NCBI RefSeq assembly: GCF_025370785.1 | Contig: NZ_JAMXFA010000047.1 | Span: forward strand, 1-47,036 | Length of the DNA stretch: 47,036 nucleotides | Reading direction: 5' to 3' | DNA from: Laspinema olomoucense D3b | Lineage (GTDB): Bacteria > Cyanobacteriota > Cyanobacteriia > Cyanobacteriales > Laspinemataceae | Shown: piece after piece, positions 7,610-16,674 of the stretch | Layout of the letters: every line of letters begins with the position of its first letter | How positions within the stretch are numbered: the stretch's first letter is position 1 | Notes under the pieces: model-generated | Told to the model about the DNA's origin: nothing | Seen by the model: the letters and a program-made list of their open reading frames with translations, nothing else | Database searches by the model: none | Made by a program: the position numbers and the translations under genes

Positions 7610-8224
7610 ATGGCGGAACATCCTCCTGCCGATCGCCCGATTCGGTTGGGGATTATGGCGTCGGGGAGTGGGAGCAATTTTGAGGCGATCGCGGAAGCAA
7701 TTTCCAGCGGACAACTCCATGCCAAAATTCAAGTTTTGATTTATAATAATCCCCAAGCCAAGGTTTTAGAACGGGCTAATCGATGGCAGGTTCCGGCGGT
7801 TTTACATAACCATCGGGATTATGCTAGTCGAGAAGATTTAGATGCAAAAATTATTGAAACTTTGCACGAGCATGATGTAGAATTAGTGGTAATGGCCGGT
7901 TGGATGCGGATTGTGACGCCGGTTTTGATTGATGCGTTTCCTAACCGAATTTTGAACTTGCACCCGAGTTTATTACCGAGTTTTAAAGGCGGTCATGCGG
8001 TGGAAGATGCGATCGCCGCTGGGGTGAAAATTAGTGGTTGTACGGTGCATTTGGTCGCGCCGGAAGTGGACAGTGGGAAGATATTAATGCAAGCAGCAGT
8101 TCCCGTATTTCCTAATGATACGCGAGACAGTTTGCACGCTCGAATTCAGGTCCAAGAACATCACATTTATCCCCTGGCGATCGCCATAGCTGCTGCGGGT
8201 ATCCATCGGCGATCGGCCCGGTAA
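7610..8224 (+). CDS. purN: phosphoribosylglycinamide formyltransferase (GART), folate-dependent
   Basis: It transfers a formyl group from 10-formyltetrahydrofolate to GAR, the third step of purine synthesis, in the cytoplasm. From the ATG at 7610 the protein has 204 residues, near the family norm. IMASGSGSNFEAI (15-27) is the phosphate-binding loop, and NLHPSLLPSFKG holds catalytic N116 and H118. D154 (PEVDSGKI) completes the triad, equivalent to N106/H108/D144 of the E. coli enzyme with a constant offset. The frame is open from an ATG at 7538, but those extra 24 residues are encoded by a short tandem repeat, so I prefer 7610. No strong ribosome site is visible at either position. The gene appears monocistronic. 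Confidence 0.95.
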   Translation: MAEHPPADRPIRLGIMASGSGSNFEAIAEAISSGQLHAKIQVLIYNNPQAKVLERANRWQVPAVLHNHRDYASREDLDAKIIETLHEHDVELVVMAGWMRIVTPVLIDAFPNRILNLHPSLLPSFKGGHAVEDAIAAGVKISGCTVHLVAPEVDSGKILMQAAVPVFPNDTRDSLHARIQVQEHHIYPLAIAIAAAGIHRRSAR

Positions 8225-8261
8225 TACAAAATCCGGGTATGAAAAGTCCGTTTTTTTGTCT

Positions 8262-8314
8262 TAGCCTGCGTAGGCAGGCTTTGTCCGTGTAGCCTCCGGG
8301 CTTGACGCTGCGGG
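8262..8314. repeat. dispersed palindromic repeat, family A (inverted orientation)
   Basis: Copy 3, in the opposite orientation: AGCCTGC..GCAGGCT, TTGTCCGTGTAGCC, then TCCGGGCTTGACGCTGCGGG. It lies between the convergent ends of purN and the CPBP protease gene. Confidence 0.85.
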
Positions 8315-8320
8315 TATAGT

Positions 8321-9025
8321 TTAATCGAGCGATCGCCCTTCGTTGCCCGTTTTACCGAGTTTCCACAACACACTAGAAATCAAATTAGTCACAATGTGCG
8401 CTGTGATGGGAACAAACAAATTCCCAGTGATCAGCGCACTGCCGCCTAAAATGATACCCACTACCGTCGCCCACACCATATAGGGCCATTGTTGAAGTCC
8501 ACTGAGATGTAATACGCCAAAGCATAAACTCGATAGGATTAAACCCACCGCATTCAAGCCGATCGCCGGAAGCATCACCCCGCGAAATAACAGTTCCTCA
8601 CTCAGTCCTGGTAATAAACCCAACCACACTAAATCCGGCCAGACTAGGGGTTCTAAAACGATTTGTAGATAGAAGTCCGCACAGCGCCGATATCCCGGCC
8701 ACAAGCGATAAACTAGGGAACTGGTGGCGCTGATGGCGAGTCCTAACCCCACCCCAGAGGCGATCGCCACTCCATCCCAACCCCAACCCAGTCTCGTGAC
8801 ATTCCCAAAGTATAGCCAGAGTTTGGCTATGCCAAACAAGACGATCGCCGTTACTCCCATCCCCATGAGAATTTGAGTCCGGGTAAAGGTTTCCAGTTGT
8901 GGATCGTTCGGAAGCTGTTGTGTCACGGCTGTTCTCAGTTTACAAGGTAGATGATTGACACCAAGTGCTAAACTTTCCGATGCGACTTCCGACTGGGCGA
9001 TCGCCACAGTTAATCCGAAAGGCAT
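8321..9025 (-). CDS. CPBP family intramembrane metalloprotease (CAAX protease/Abi type)
   Basis: A 234-residue multi-helix membrane protein. The family signature is complete: LSEELLFRG with E143, E144 and R148, then FGVLHL with H173, then TAHIVTN with H210 and N214. These form the metal-binding catalytic site of Rce1-like intramembrane proteases. Homologues process prenylated proteins or bacteriocins, but the substrate here is unknown. I chose the ATG at 9025 because the only upstream start in frame is a TTG at 9091. With the ATG, the gene overlaps the end of the upstream DUF3326 gene by 16 bp, a typical translational-coupling overlap. The two genes are therefore probably one operon. Confidence 0.88.
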   Translation of the reverse strand: MPFGLTVAIAQSEVASESLALGVNHLPCKLRTAVTQQLPNDPQLETFTRTQILMGMGVTAIVLFGIAKLWLYFGNVTRLGWGWDGVAIASGVGLGLAISATSSLVYRLWPGYRRCADFYLQIVLEPLVWPDLVWLGLLPGLSEELLFRGVMLPAIGLNAVGLILSSLCFGVLHLSGLQQWPYMVWATVVGIILGGSALITGNLFVPITAHIVTNLISSVLWKLGKTGNEGRSLD

Positions 9026-10074
9026 TGCAGAGAGGAGAGACTTGGACTTAGGGCAGTTGGGGCAATTCCTCCCCGATGCGCCACCAACCAACCCAGGGCT
9101 TCTAAGTAAGAGCTTACCTCAATGGCGGGTACTCCCAGACTCGCTGGGGGGACTTGCATCTGAGTTTGATTCTCTCGGACAGCAATAATCTGGGCAGATT
9201 GGTGACTTAAACTTAACACAGCGCTGCCTCCGGCTGCTGTAGCAGGTATGACGAGGGCATTGACTTGTTCAGCCCAGATATCCGAAGCTTGACAATAGGG
9301 GGATTTTGTGCTAATAAATTGAGGAGCGCGACTCAGCCCAGCCAGCACACAGGGTAAAAAAGTATAGCCTATTTCTTCGGCAGCGGAACGGGGAGAGATA
9401 TCCGGATCGAGGGGAAGGGGTAACAAGGCCGGGGCATGAGCACAGGGAATTTTGAAGGTACGAACGATCAAATGACTGATCACCGCTTCTGCACCAGCGA
9501 GGGGATCGACCCCAGTCCCGTGGCGATAGTTGTGGAGGGCTTCGCTTTCCATATCATCGGGAAATCGGGCAACCACGGCGATCGCCTCCGCTTTGGCTTC
9601 CTTAATTAACCGTTCAGCGGCCCTGAGTAAGCTATCTGGGTTACCAATGGTTCCCCAACTTGCACCAGCAGCAGAAGTCCGTAATTCGACCTTTAACGGG
9701 GCATCGGTGATGACATATTCAGTTAGATTTAAGCCTAAAGTTGCCCTAGTGGCATCAGCAGCTTGTAAGTGACGAATTCTCAGTTCCGGTTCCATCCCAC
9801 AGTCGAGGATTAAACCGATACGATTTTGATGGACAGGTTGTAGTCCCCAATCTCCTTTGGCAAAGCAGTCGAGTCCGTATCCTTCCACATAGAAAGCATT
9901 AGAAATCGGCCAATATAATTGTGCGCCATTGAGGACATTAGGGTGAGTAATCAGGCGATCGCAAACTTGGGCGATCGCCCTCGCCACCGGCAACGCATCT
10001 CCCGCATAACCCCCAATAGCCGCCCCTACTCCCGTAGGGACGATTAGCATTACAGTGTAAGGACGTTGAAGCAT
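9010..10074 (-). CDS. DUF3326 domain-containing conserved cyanobacterial protein
   Basis: A 354-residue protein from the ATG at 10074 (MLQRPYTVMLIVPTGVGAAI). I assign it to DUF3326 from its overall sequence, including the glycine-rich IVPTGVGAAIGGYAGDALP start and the central YRHGTGVDPLAGAEAVISH. Its biochemical role is unknown. The frame remains open to 10122, but the extra 16 residues (MAVLPISPILPISPI..) come from a G-rich tandem repeat on the other strand and are unlikely to be translated. It overlaps the following CPBP protease gene by 16 bp, which suggests coupled expression. Confidence 0.82.
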   Translation of the reverse strand: MLQRPYTVMLIVPTGVGAAIGGYAGDALPVARAIAQVCDRLITHPNVLNGAQLYWPISNAFYVEGYGLDCFAKGDWGLQPVHQNRIGLILDCGMEPELRIRHLQAADATRATLGLNLTEYVITDAPLKVELRTSAAGASWGTIGNPDSLLRAAERLIKEAKAEAIAVVARFPDDMESEALHNYRHGTGVDPLAGAEAVISHLIVRTFKIPCAHAPALLPLPLDPDISPRSAAEEIGYTFLPCVLAGLSRAPQFISTKSPYCQASDIWAEQVNALVIPATAAGGSAVLSLSHQSAQIIAVRENQTQMQVPPASLGVPAIEVSSYLEALGWLVAHRGGIAPTALSPSLSSLQCLSD

Positions 10075-10077
10075 AGG

Positions 10078-10180
10078 GATGGGGGAGATGGGGAGGATGG
10101 GGGAGATGGGGAGGACCGCCATCGAGATGGGGGAGATGGGGGAGATGGGGGAGAGGTTCGTAGTAACGACTGAAGTCGTT
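10078..10180. repeat. G-rich tandem repeat plus CGACTGAAGTCG palindrome
   Basis: Units of GGGGGAGATG/GGGGAGGATG repeat about eight times between 10078 and 10155. This is the complement of the C-rich repeat at the window start. It is followed by TAACGACTGAAGTCGTT (about 10164-10180), a palindrome common in intergenic DNA of filamentous cyanobacteria. The repeat lies immediately upstream of the DUF3326 start. Confidence 0.88.
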
Positions 10181-10200
10181 TCTTCTTCCCCCCTAATCCT

Positions 10201-10380
10201 TTATGCTTCCTGTACAGTCACCACCGCTTCTACAGCTACTTTTTGAGTTTCTTCATCTACCGAAGTTACCGCCCAACGCAGGGGTTCACCGCGTTTTTCC
10301 AGTTCCGTTTCAATGGCTTGCTGTAATTCAACTGGAGAGGCTTTTAAATCAATTTCAGCAGAGATAAAATGAGTCGTCAT
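10201..10380 (-). CDS. small conserved protein of unknown function
   Basis: A 59-residue acidic soluble protein from the ATG at 10380 (MTTHFISAEIDL); an in-frame TTG two codons earlier is less likely. GGGAA lies about 9 nt before the ATG. The sequence alternates a beta-like segment, an amphipathic helix (SPVELQQAIETELEKRGEPL) and a C-terminal strand (KVAVEAVVTV). I recognise no functional motif. It is the gene just downstream of the ferredoxin (65 bp gap, same strand) and may be co-transcribed with it. Confidence 0.75.
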   Translation of the reverse strand: MTTHFISAEIDLKASPVELQQAIETELEKRGEPLRWAVTSVDEETQKVAVEAVVTVQEA

Positions 10381-10444
10381 GGTCAAGAATTCCCTTGTAA
10401 TTTATGGTCAGAATATTAACTACTTCAAAACCCAATTCTAACGA

Positions 10445-10765
10445 TTAGTGACCGAATTGAGCTTCATAGACTTCATCTTCTTTTTCAGTCTCAATTTTGA
10501 GGTCTGAACGTGGGTAAGCAACACATAACAGGACATATCCCTGCGCTTGCATATCCGTGCCTACCCCCATACCATCAGATTGATCCACTGTCCCTTCTCC
10601 GATAATTTTCGCCGCACAGGTAGTACAGACTCCTGCATTGCAGGAACTCGGTAGATCTAGAATTCCTGCATCATAAGCAGCGCGAAGAATCTGTTTATCT
10701 TCTGGCACTTCAATCTTGTGGGAAGTGCCTTTATGGATAATTTCAACGGTATAAGTTTTGCCCAT
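10445..10765 (-). CDS. plant-type [2Fe-2S] ferredoxin, C-terminally extended
   Basis: A 106-residue soluble electron carrier. The cluster ligands are C42, C47, C50 (SCNAGVCTTC) and C81 (LLCVAYP), in the exact CX4CX2C..C spacing of plant-type ferredoxins. It differs from the abundant photosynthetic PetF in having GVCTTC instead of the usual GACSTC and a short tail (EDEVYEAQFGH). This points to a minor, dedicated ferredoxin rather than the main photosystem I acceptor, though that is inference. No redox partner gene is adjacent. A small conserved gene follows on the same strand. Confidence 0.92.
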   Translation of the reverse strand: MGKTYTVEIIHKGTSHKIEVPEDKQILRAAYDAGILDLPSSCNAGVCTTCAAKIIGEGTVDQSDGMGVGTDMQAQGYVLLCVAYPRSDLKIETEKEDEVYEAQFGH

Positions 10766-10857
10766 CGTCTCAGTTCCAGGAAATGACTTGCAGTGCGATT
10801 TTGCCCAATTTCTGAGCTTATCACTGATTGGAACGTTTTACTAGCCTCCAAGACTCA

Positions 10858-11130
10858 GAGCCCTCCCCTTGGCAAGGGGAGGGTTGGGTGGGGTCTCCGG
10901 AGCCCTCCCCTTAGCAAGGGGAGGGTTGGGTGGGGTCCATCCGGTGATGAAAAGGGGAGGGGACCGGAGAAAGAATTAATTCTTGTTTTCTTCCTGGAAA
11001 TGGGGAACCCCACCCTAACCCGGACCTTGCCAAGGGGAGGGGACCGGAGAAAGAAGTAATTCTTGTTTTTTTTCTGGAGATGGGGGACCCCACCCTAACC
11101 CGGACCTTGCCAAGGGGAGGGGACTGGAGA
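10858..11130. repeat. array of CCCTCCCCTT..AAGGGGAGGG palindromic repeats
   Basis: Two direct copies of CCCTCCCCTT(G/A)GCAAGG with a GGGAGGGTTGGGTGGGGTC tail (10860-10937) are followed by two longer copies in the opposite orientation (about 10970-11047 and 11055-11128), each with GAAAGAA..TTCTTGTTTT and CCTTGCCAAGGGGAGGGGAC. The array fills the whole 370-bp spacer between the divergently read ferredoxin promoter side and the acs 3' end. No gene is supported. Confidence 0.9.
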
Positions 11131-11136
11131 AGGGTT

Positions 11137-13104
11137 TTAGCCGCCGCTTCTGAGTTTGTCTAGTACACTGCGGTCTTGTAGGGTTGAGGTATCTCCGGCG
11201 ATTTCTTCCCCGGCGGCGAGATTGCGGAGGATACGGCGCATGATTTTGCCCGATCGCGTTTTGGGTAAATCATCGGTGAATCGGATTTCCGTGGGTCGCG
11301 CTAAAGCCCCTATTTCATTGACAACGTGCTGTTTCAAGGCTTTTTCCAGTTCCGGACTGGGGTCATATCCGCCCTCTAGGGATACGAAAGCAACGATCGC
11401 CTCGCCGCGTACTTCGTCCGGTTTACCCACTACAGCAGCTTCAGCGACGGACTCATGAGAGACTAAGGCCGACTCGATTTCCATTGTCCCTAAACGGTGT
11501 CCAGAAACGTTAATCACGTCATCGACACGACCCATTACCCAGAAATAGCCGTCCTCGTCGCAGCGTGCGCCATCTCCCGCAAAGTAAAGATAATGGCCGT
11601 CTTTGGGGGCGATATGTTCCCAGTAGGTGCGCCGGAAGCGGTCCGGGTCTCCGTAGACGGTGCGCATCATTCCGGGCCAAGGGTGCTTAATTACTAGATA
11701 TCCGCCTTCGTTGGCGGGGACGGGACTGCCGTCTAAATCTACAATTTCCGCCAAAATTCCAGGAAAAGGACGAGTAGCAGAACCGGGTTTGGTGGGAATG
11801 GCACCGGGTAAAGGGGTAATCATAAATCCGCCGGTTTCGGTTTGCCACCAGGTATCGACTATTGGACAGCGATCGCCCCCAATGACATGAGAGTACCAGA
11901 TCCAGGCTTCCGGGTTAATCGGTTCTCCAACAGTTCCCAATAATCTCAGGGAAGACAAATCCCGGGCGTTGGGATGTTCGTCCCCCATTTTGGTGAAGGA
12001 CCGAATCGCGGTGGGGGCCGTGTAGAAGATGGTGACCCCATATTTTTCGATGACATCCCAAAAACAACCAGGGTTTGAGGGTCGTGGTGCACCTTCATAC
12101 ATCACCGTTGTTGCACCATTGGACAAGGGTCCATAGACGATATAGCTATGACCCGTAATCCAACCCACATCAGCAGTACACCAATAGACATCGGTTTCTT
12201 GGAGGTCAAAGGTCCATTGCAGGGTGACATGGGTGTAAAGGTTGTATCCCGCAGTGGTATGGACGACGCCTTTGGGTTTGCCAGTAGTCCCGGAAGTGTA
12301 GAGGATAAAGAGTAAGTCCTCGCTGTCCATCGGTTCTGCGGGACAGTTGGCGGAGGCGGTGGGTTGCAGTTCATGCCACCAGCGATCGCGGTCCGGTTTC
12401 ATGGCGATTTCTTGTCCAGTGCGTTTGACAACCAGAACGTGTTCAACACTGCTGGCCCCTAGGTCTAGGGCTTTATCTACTTGCTCTTTCAGGGCAACAA
12501 TGGAATCTTTACGCCACCCGCCATCGGCAGTAATCACCAGTTTAGCTTGGGCATCTACCAGGCGGTCCTTGAGGGATTCGGCGCTAAATCCGCCAAAAAT
12601 CACCGTATGGGCGGCCCCGATCCGCGCACAGGCAAGCATTGCAATTGCTGCTTCGGGAATCATCGGCATATAGATACCGACGCGATCGCCTTTTTTCACC
12701 CCCATCTCTTTAATCACATTTGCCATTTGGCAGACTTCCCGGTGCAATTGGGCGTAGGTGAGGGTCCGGGAGTCCCCTGGTTCTCCTTCCCAAATCAGGG
12801 CCGCTTTATTTTTGCGGTGGGTGGTGAGGTGGCGATCGAGGCAGTTGTAGGAAATATTCGTCTGACCCCCGACAAACCATTTAGCATTGGGGGGTTGCCA
12901 GTCGAGGACTTTATCCCACTTTTTAAACCAGTGCAGTTCTTTTTCTGCAAGCTGTTCCCAAAACTGTTCCGGATTGGCGGCAGCTTGGTCATAAAGCGCC
13001 TGGTACTCTTCTAAACTCTTGATGCGAGCATTTTTGGAAAATTCCTCTGATGGCGGAAACTGCCGTTTTTCGTTCAGAATTGATTCAATCGTGGGTTGGG
13101 ACAT
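11137..13104 (-). CDS. acs: acetyl-CoA synthetase (AMP-forming)
   Basis: A 655-residue enzyme, the standard Acs length. It activates acetate to acetyl-CoA through acetyl-AMP in the cytoplasm. Visible signatures are the phosphate loop [14 protein letters not shown], the adenine-binding WWQTETGG, the hinge-region [15 protein letters not shown] and the C-terminal catalytic lysine in TRSGKIMRR, the site acetylated for control in other bacteria. The ATG at 13104 gives the expected [10 protein letters not shown] start. It is divergent from the sugar kinase at 13450, and no regulator is adjacent. Its 3' end abuts a palindromic repeat array. Confidence 0.98.
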   Translation of the reverse strand: MSQPTIESILNEKRQFPPSEEFSKNARIKSLEEYQALYDQAAANPEQFWEQLAEKELHWFKKWDKVLDWQPPNAKWFVGGQTNISYNCLDRHLTTHRKNKAALIWEGEPGDSRTLTYAQLHREVCQMANVIKEMGVKKGDRVGIYMPMIPEAAIAMLACARIGAAHTVIFGGFSAESLKDRLVDAQAKLVITADGGWRKDSIVALKEQVDKALDLGASSVEHVLVVKRTGQEIAMKPDRDRWWHELQPTASANCPAEPMDSEDLLFILYTSGTTGKPKGVVHTTAGYNLYTHVTLQWTFDLQETDVYWCTADVGWITGHSYIVYGPLSNGATTVMYEGAPRPSNPGCFWDVIEKYGVTIFYTAPTAIRSFTKMGDEHPNARDLSSLRLLGTVGEPINPEAWIWYSHVIGGDRCPIVDTWWQTETGGFMITPLPGAIPTKPGSATRPFPGILAEIVDLDGSPVPANEGGYLVIKHPWPGMMRTVYGDPDRFRRTYWEHIAPKDGHYLYFAGDGARCDEDGYFWVMGRVDDVINVSGHRLGTMEIESALVSHESVAEAAVVGKPDEVRGEAIVAFVSLEGGYDPSPELEKALKQHVVNEIGALARPTEIRFTDDLPKTRSGKIMRRILRNLAAGEEIAGDTSTLQDRSVLDKLRSGG

Positions 13105-13328
13105 GGTTGTTACAGTCTCTATGTTTGGGCTTATTTATTATTTTTGATCCAGAAGGGCACTTAAAACCTTGAGATTTTTTAAGCGGGGATTCACCCAGGA
13201 CCGATGACCGACGAGTGATAAAATCCCCTAAACTAGAGGATGGTAAGCGTTAAGGTGAATTGGTCATTGGGGATTTGTCCTGTGTCATTCGGATGAATAA
13301 GCAACGACCAAGGACTAACGACAAATAA

Positions 13329-13404
13329 ACCTCTTGCAACATTCTCGATTGATCCCCCCAAACCCCCCTTAAAAAGGGGGGCTTAAGAGATTTAGGCAAG
13401 AGGT
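13329..13404. mobile_element. possible miniature inverted-repeat element
   Basis: A ~76-bp segment is bounded by CCTCTTGC (13330-13337) and GCAAGAGG (13396-13403), with an inner hairpin CCCCCCTT..AAGGGGGG. The same ACCTCTTGCA end appears at 46965, where an insertion-sequence-like end begins. This may be a non-autonomous derivative, but a fortuitous nested hairpin is also possible. It lies in the 345-bp divergent spacer between acs and the kinase, which otherwise holds AAAGGACAA short repeats. Confidence 0.45.
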
Positions 13405-13449
13405 CCAATGACAAAGGACAAACAACAAAGGACAAAGGACAAATCACCC

Positions 13450-14739
13450 ATGACCCTCTATCTCGGCATAGACTTCGGGACTTCTGGTGCTCGTGCAGTG
13501 GCGATCGATGACCATGCAGGGATTCAGGCACAGGTGGATTTTCCCCTGGACCGACAAACCCCGGAACTGTGGCAGGAGGGGTTATTTGCGTTACTGGACC
13601 AACTTCCTCTATCGGTGCGCCAGTCCATCGGCGCGATCGCCATTGATGGGACGTCCTCTACGGTGTTGCTGTGCGATCGCAGCGGGGCTCCGGTAGTGGA
13701 ACCGATTCTCTACAATGATGCTCGGGGGATCACGGTGATGGAGACTTTACGGGAAATCGCCCCGCCCAATCATCCGGCGATCGGGGCGACTTCCAGTTTG
13801 GCAAAGCTGTTATGGTATGCCCGTCATCCCAAATTGTATCCCGATGCCCTTCATCGCGTGGCGACTACGGGTTTATTCTTTCTGCATCAAGCGGATTGGC
13901 TGGGTTTTCAACTTCATGGTCAAATTGGCATCAGCGACTACCACAATGCCCTGAAATTGGGGTATGACCCCGAGCATTTATTTTATCCTGAATGGTTACG
14001 ACTGGCCTTGCCGCAACTGTTTACCAAGTTTATTCCCTATTTACCTCATGTGGTCAAACCGGGAACCCCCATCGCCCCGATAACCGCAGAAATGGGCGAT
14101 CGCTTTGGGTTGCCTGCGGATTGCGTAATTTGCGCCGGAACTACAGATAGTATTGCCGCATTTTTGGCATCCGGTGCCAGGGAACCGGGAGAGGCGGTGA
14201 CTTCCCTGGGTTCAACGGTGGTACTCAAGCTTTTAAGTCGCGATCGCGTGGATGATGCGCGCTATGGGATTTATAGTCATCGTCTCGGCAATTTATGGCT
14301 AACGGGCGGGGCATCCAATACCGGAGGGGCGGTCCTGCGTCAGTTTTTCAGCGATCGGCAACTGGCAGAATTCAGCGAAAGCATTGACCCAACCCTGGAA
14401 AGTCCTCTGAAATATTATCCTCTGCTTAAACCCGGGGAACGCTTTCCGTTAAATAATCCGGAACTGCCACCGCGATTAGAACCCCGTCCTAACTCCGATG
14501 TGGAATTTTTGCATGGATTATTAGAAAGCATCGCCCGCATTGAAGCAAGGGGATATGAAGTGTTACAAGAGTTTGGGGCCACGGGTCTCAAGCGGGTTTA
14601 TACCGCTGGTGGCGGGTCCAAAAACCCCACCTGGACGGCAATTCGCCAGCGTCGTTTGAATGTTCCGGTAATCACGCCGACTCACACAGAAGCGGCCTAT
14701 GGTGCCGCATTATTGGCCCGAATGCAGGACCGGGGCTAA
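13450..14739 (+). CDS. FGGY-family sugar kinase, probably D-ribulokinase (SePSK/XK-1 type)
   Basis: A 429-residue kinase from the ATG at 13450. The N-terminal ATPase motif LGIDFGTSGARAV has D8 and T11, the positions reported as catalytic in the cyanobacterial/plant enzyme known as SePSK or XK-1, which phosphorylates D-ribulose. A second aspartate, D233 in GTTDSIAAF, fits the catalytic base. GGGSKNPTW (about 395-403) is the C-terminal nucleotide-binding motif. The protein is shorter than bona fide xylulokinases (~490), which also favours the SePSK group. The frame is open from 13408, but the extra 14 residues (MTKDKQQRTKDK..) are encoded by an AAAGGACAA repeat. The function is inferred by family; substrate specificity is not provable here. 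Confidence 0.85.
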   Translation: MTLYLGIDFGTSGARAVAIDDHAGIQAQVDFPLDRQTPELWQEGLFALLDQLPLSVRQSIGAIAIDGTSSTVLLCDRSGAPVVEPILYNDARGITVMETLREIAPPNHPAIGATSSLAKLLWYARHPKLYPDALHRVATTGLFFLHQADWLGFQLHGQIGISDYHNALKLGYDPEHLFYPEWLRLALPQLFTKFIPYLPHVVKPGTPIAPITAEMGDRFGLPADCVICAGTTDSIAAFLASGAREPGEAVTSLGSTVVLKLLSRDRVDDARYGIYSHRLGNLWLTGGASNTGGAVLRQFFSDRQLAEFSESIDPTLESPLKYYPLLKPGERFPLNNPELPPRLEPRPNSDVEFLHGLLESIARIEARGYEVLQEFGATGLKRVYTAGGGSKNPTWTAIRQRRLNVPVITPTHTEAAYGAALLARMQDRG

Positions 14740-14781
14740 TTTGGAATTCGGTTGTCAACGTTTAACGTTTATAAAAACCGT

Positions 14782-14942
14782 CACCCTGAAGGGTGGGGCT
14801 ATACGAACAAAGCCCGCCTGCGCGGGCTAAGAGGGCTAGTGATGAGGTTTCCAAAACCCGTCACCCTTGAAAGTGTGGGTTCTCTTCAGCCCGCGCTTCT
14901 CGGGCTTCGTCCGTATAGCCTCCGGGCTTGACGCTGCGGGCC
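14782..14942. repeat. two dispersed palindromic repeats, family A, in opposite orientation
   Basis: Copy 4 (14782-14830) reads CACCCTGAAGGGTGGGGC..AAGCCCGCC..GCGGGCT. Copy 5 (about 14861-14942) reads AGCCCGCGCTTCTCGGGCT, TCGTCCGTATAGCC, TCCGGGCTTGACGCTGCGGG. They face each other in the spacer between the convergent kinase and WD40 genes and can act as terminators for both. Confidence 0.9.
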
Positions 14943-14953
14943 TCTCCAAGCAA

Positions 14954-15970
14954 TTACCGACCTAATTCCCAGATATTGATGATGTTATCATTCCCCGCAG
15001 TCGCTAATCGTCTGCCATCGGGTCCCATTGAAACGGAAAAGATGGATTTTTCATGGCCCGTAAGGGTTTCCACTAATCTACCACTGGGGATATCCCAGAG
15101 TCGGACGGTGCGATCGTCACTGACTGAGGCAACGGTGCTTCCATCGGGGGTAATGGCAATTTGATACACCGGGAAGGAGTGACCCCGCAGGGTTTGCAAC
15201 AATTGCCCACGATTCACATCCCAAATTTTCAAGGTATTATCATAACTGCCCGTGACGAGATTCTGTGCATCGGGGGTAAAGGCAACGGAACTCACCCAAT
15301 CATCATGGGCGGGAATGGTGGTGATTAACTCCCCAGTATTCAGGTTCCAGAGTTTGACATTGTTATCCAGTCCCCCGGATGCCAATGTACCGCCATTGGG
15401 ACTGAAAGCGAGGGTATTTACGCCGTCCTCATGGGCGCTCAAGGTGCGAATAATTTGCCCATTCTCGACGTTCCAGAGTTTAACTGTATTATCCCAACTG
15501 CCCGTCGCCAGGGTCCGGCCATCGGGACTAAATGCCACGGATCTCACCCCCTTTGTGTGACCATAAAGGGTATAAATCAACTGTCCGGTTTCCATGTTCC
15601 AAAGGTTGGCGGTATTGTCATCGCTACCACTGGCAAGGATTTGACCATTGGGAGAGATATCTAAGGCCCTCACGTCATCTAAATGAACAGAAGCGGTATA
15701 GTTCAGTTCTCCGGTGTCGGCATTCCAAAATTTGATGGTATCTTCATTGCTACCACTGACGACGACTGGGGCAGTGGGACTATAGGCAACGGCAAAAATT
15801 GGGAACGCGCGATCGCCAAAGGTGGTTAATAGTCGGGAACTGGGGGTGCCCTGTTGTGCCAACAATGGGGGGGCGCTGGCTAGAAAATGGAGGTCGATCG
15901 CCCCCAGGGTCGCGATTCCAGCTACGACTAAGGCGCTAAATTTTTTCCAGGACGAGGGCGTTAAGGTCAT
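14954..15970 (-). CDS. exported WD40-repeat protein
   Basis: A 338-residue protein. Residues 1-39 form a signal peptide (basic KK, hydrophobic FSALVVAGIATLGAIDLHFL, cleavage near LLAQQ). The rest is a seven-bladed WD40 propeller: repeats of about 42 residues with consensus GH..V.SVAFSPDG..LASGS.DNTVKLWN and final ELGR. Propellers of this kind are protein-binding platforms, and there is no catalytic domain. The likely location is the periplasm. The binding partner is unknown, and neighbours give no hint. The start ATG at 15970 is the only one that includes the signal peptide. Confidence 0.88.
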   Translation of the reverse strand: MTLTPSSWKKFSALVVAGIATLGAIDLHFLASAPPLLAQQGTPSSRLLTTFGDRAFPIFAVAYSPTAPVVVSGSNEDTIKFWNADTGELNYTASVHLDDVRALDISPNGQILASGSDDNTANLWNMETGQLIYTLYGHTKGVRSVAFSPDGRTLATGSWDNTVKLWNVENGQIIRTLSAHEDGVNTLAFSPNGGTLASGGLDNNVKLWNLNTGELITTIPAHDDWVSSVAFTPDAQNLVTGSYDNTLKIWDVNRGQLLQTLRGHSFPVYQIAITPDGSTVASVSDDRTVRLWDIPSGRLVETLTGHEKSIFSVSMGPDGRRLATAGNDNIINIWELGR

Positions 15971-16058
15971 ATTGGCTTTATTAGAAAATTAAGTGTTCAC
16001 CTAGGATCTAACACTATTTTAGAGTTTAGATTCACGCATTTTTGAGGAAAAAGTTGAC

Positions 16059-16499
16059 TTAATCCACCGTCCCCTCCTGCCACTTTTGCCACTGTTGTTG
16101 TAAATATTTTGTCCATTCCACGGCGATCGCCACTTCGGTAAAGGGAATCTGCACGGACTGTTTTGGGGATGGAAACAAAAATTCTAAGGCAATGGTCTTG
16201 GCTTGGAGATTTTCCGGCAGGGAATCGACTACCACGGGTTGGTGATTCACCAGCAGTTGCACTGACTGTACCTCTTTTAAGGAAAAGGTTTCTTGATTCA
16301 CGGGACCTTTGCGCGTGGGTTTTCCCCAAGTCAGGCAGTCGCCCTTCTCTCCTAACACCGCATAAATATCATACTTAGTGCGATCGAACCCTTGTGCCCA
16401 AGTCTGATAGGCTTCCACCTTTTGATATTCGTTCCATCCCGCCCAAGCGAGTCCTATAAATAGGGCCAGCAAGGGTAACCACATCAGTCCTCTTTCCAT
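16059..16499 (-). CDS. single-pass membrane protein of unknown function
   Basis: A 146-residue protein from the ATG at 16499 (MERGLMWLPLLALF), preceded by an AAAGAG-like ribosome site. One membrane helix lies at about 6-22, followed by a soluble domain with YAVLGEKGDCLTWGKPTRKG and a basic/Trp-rich C-terminus. I do not recognise the family. The frame stays open to 16652, but that extension is encoded by a family A palindromic repeat (16537-16592) and I consider it artefactual. The gene is on the same strand as pcrA and lies about 175 bp after its stop, so it may be read from the same transcript. Confidence 0.7.
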   Translation of the reverse strand: MERGLMWLPLLALFIGLAWAGWNEYQKVEAYQTWAQGFDRTKYDIYAVLGEKGDCLTWGKPTRKGPVNQETFSLKEVQSVQLLVNHQPVVVDSLPENLQAKTIALEFLFPSPKQSVQIPFTEVAIAVEWTKYLQQQWQKWQEGTVD

Positions 16500-16536
16500 C
16501 TCTTTAATCTCTGCGATCGCTATAATTAGAGCTTTC

Positions 16537-16592
16537 TTCAGCCCGCGCAGGCGGGCTTCGTCCGTATAGCCCCAGCCTTTAGGCTGCGGGGT
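16537..16592. repeat. dispersed palindromic repeat, family A
   Basis: Copy 6: AGCCCGCGCAGGCGGGCT, TCGTCCGTATAGCC, CCAGCCTTTAGGCTGCGGG. It lies just upstream of the one-helix membrane protein and inflates its open frame. Confidence 0.9.
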
Positions 16593-16674
16593 TCTCATCA
16601 GACCTTTGAATACCGTATTCCGTCTAAAATCCAGGCGTTCTTTAGACGCCATCGCTCATTTTTAGTTCCCCAAA

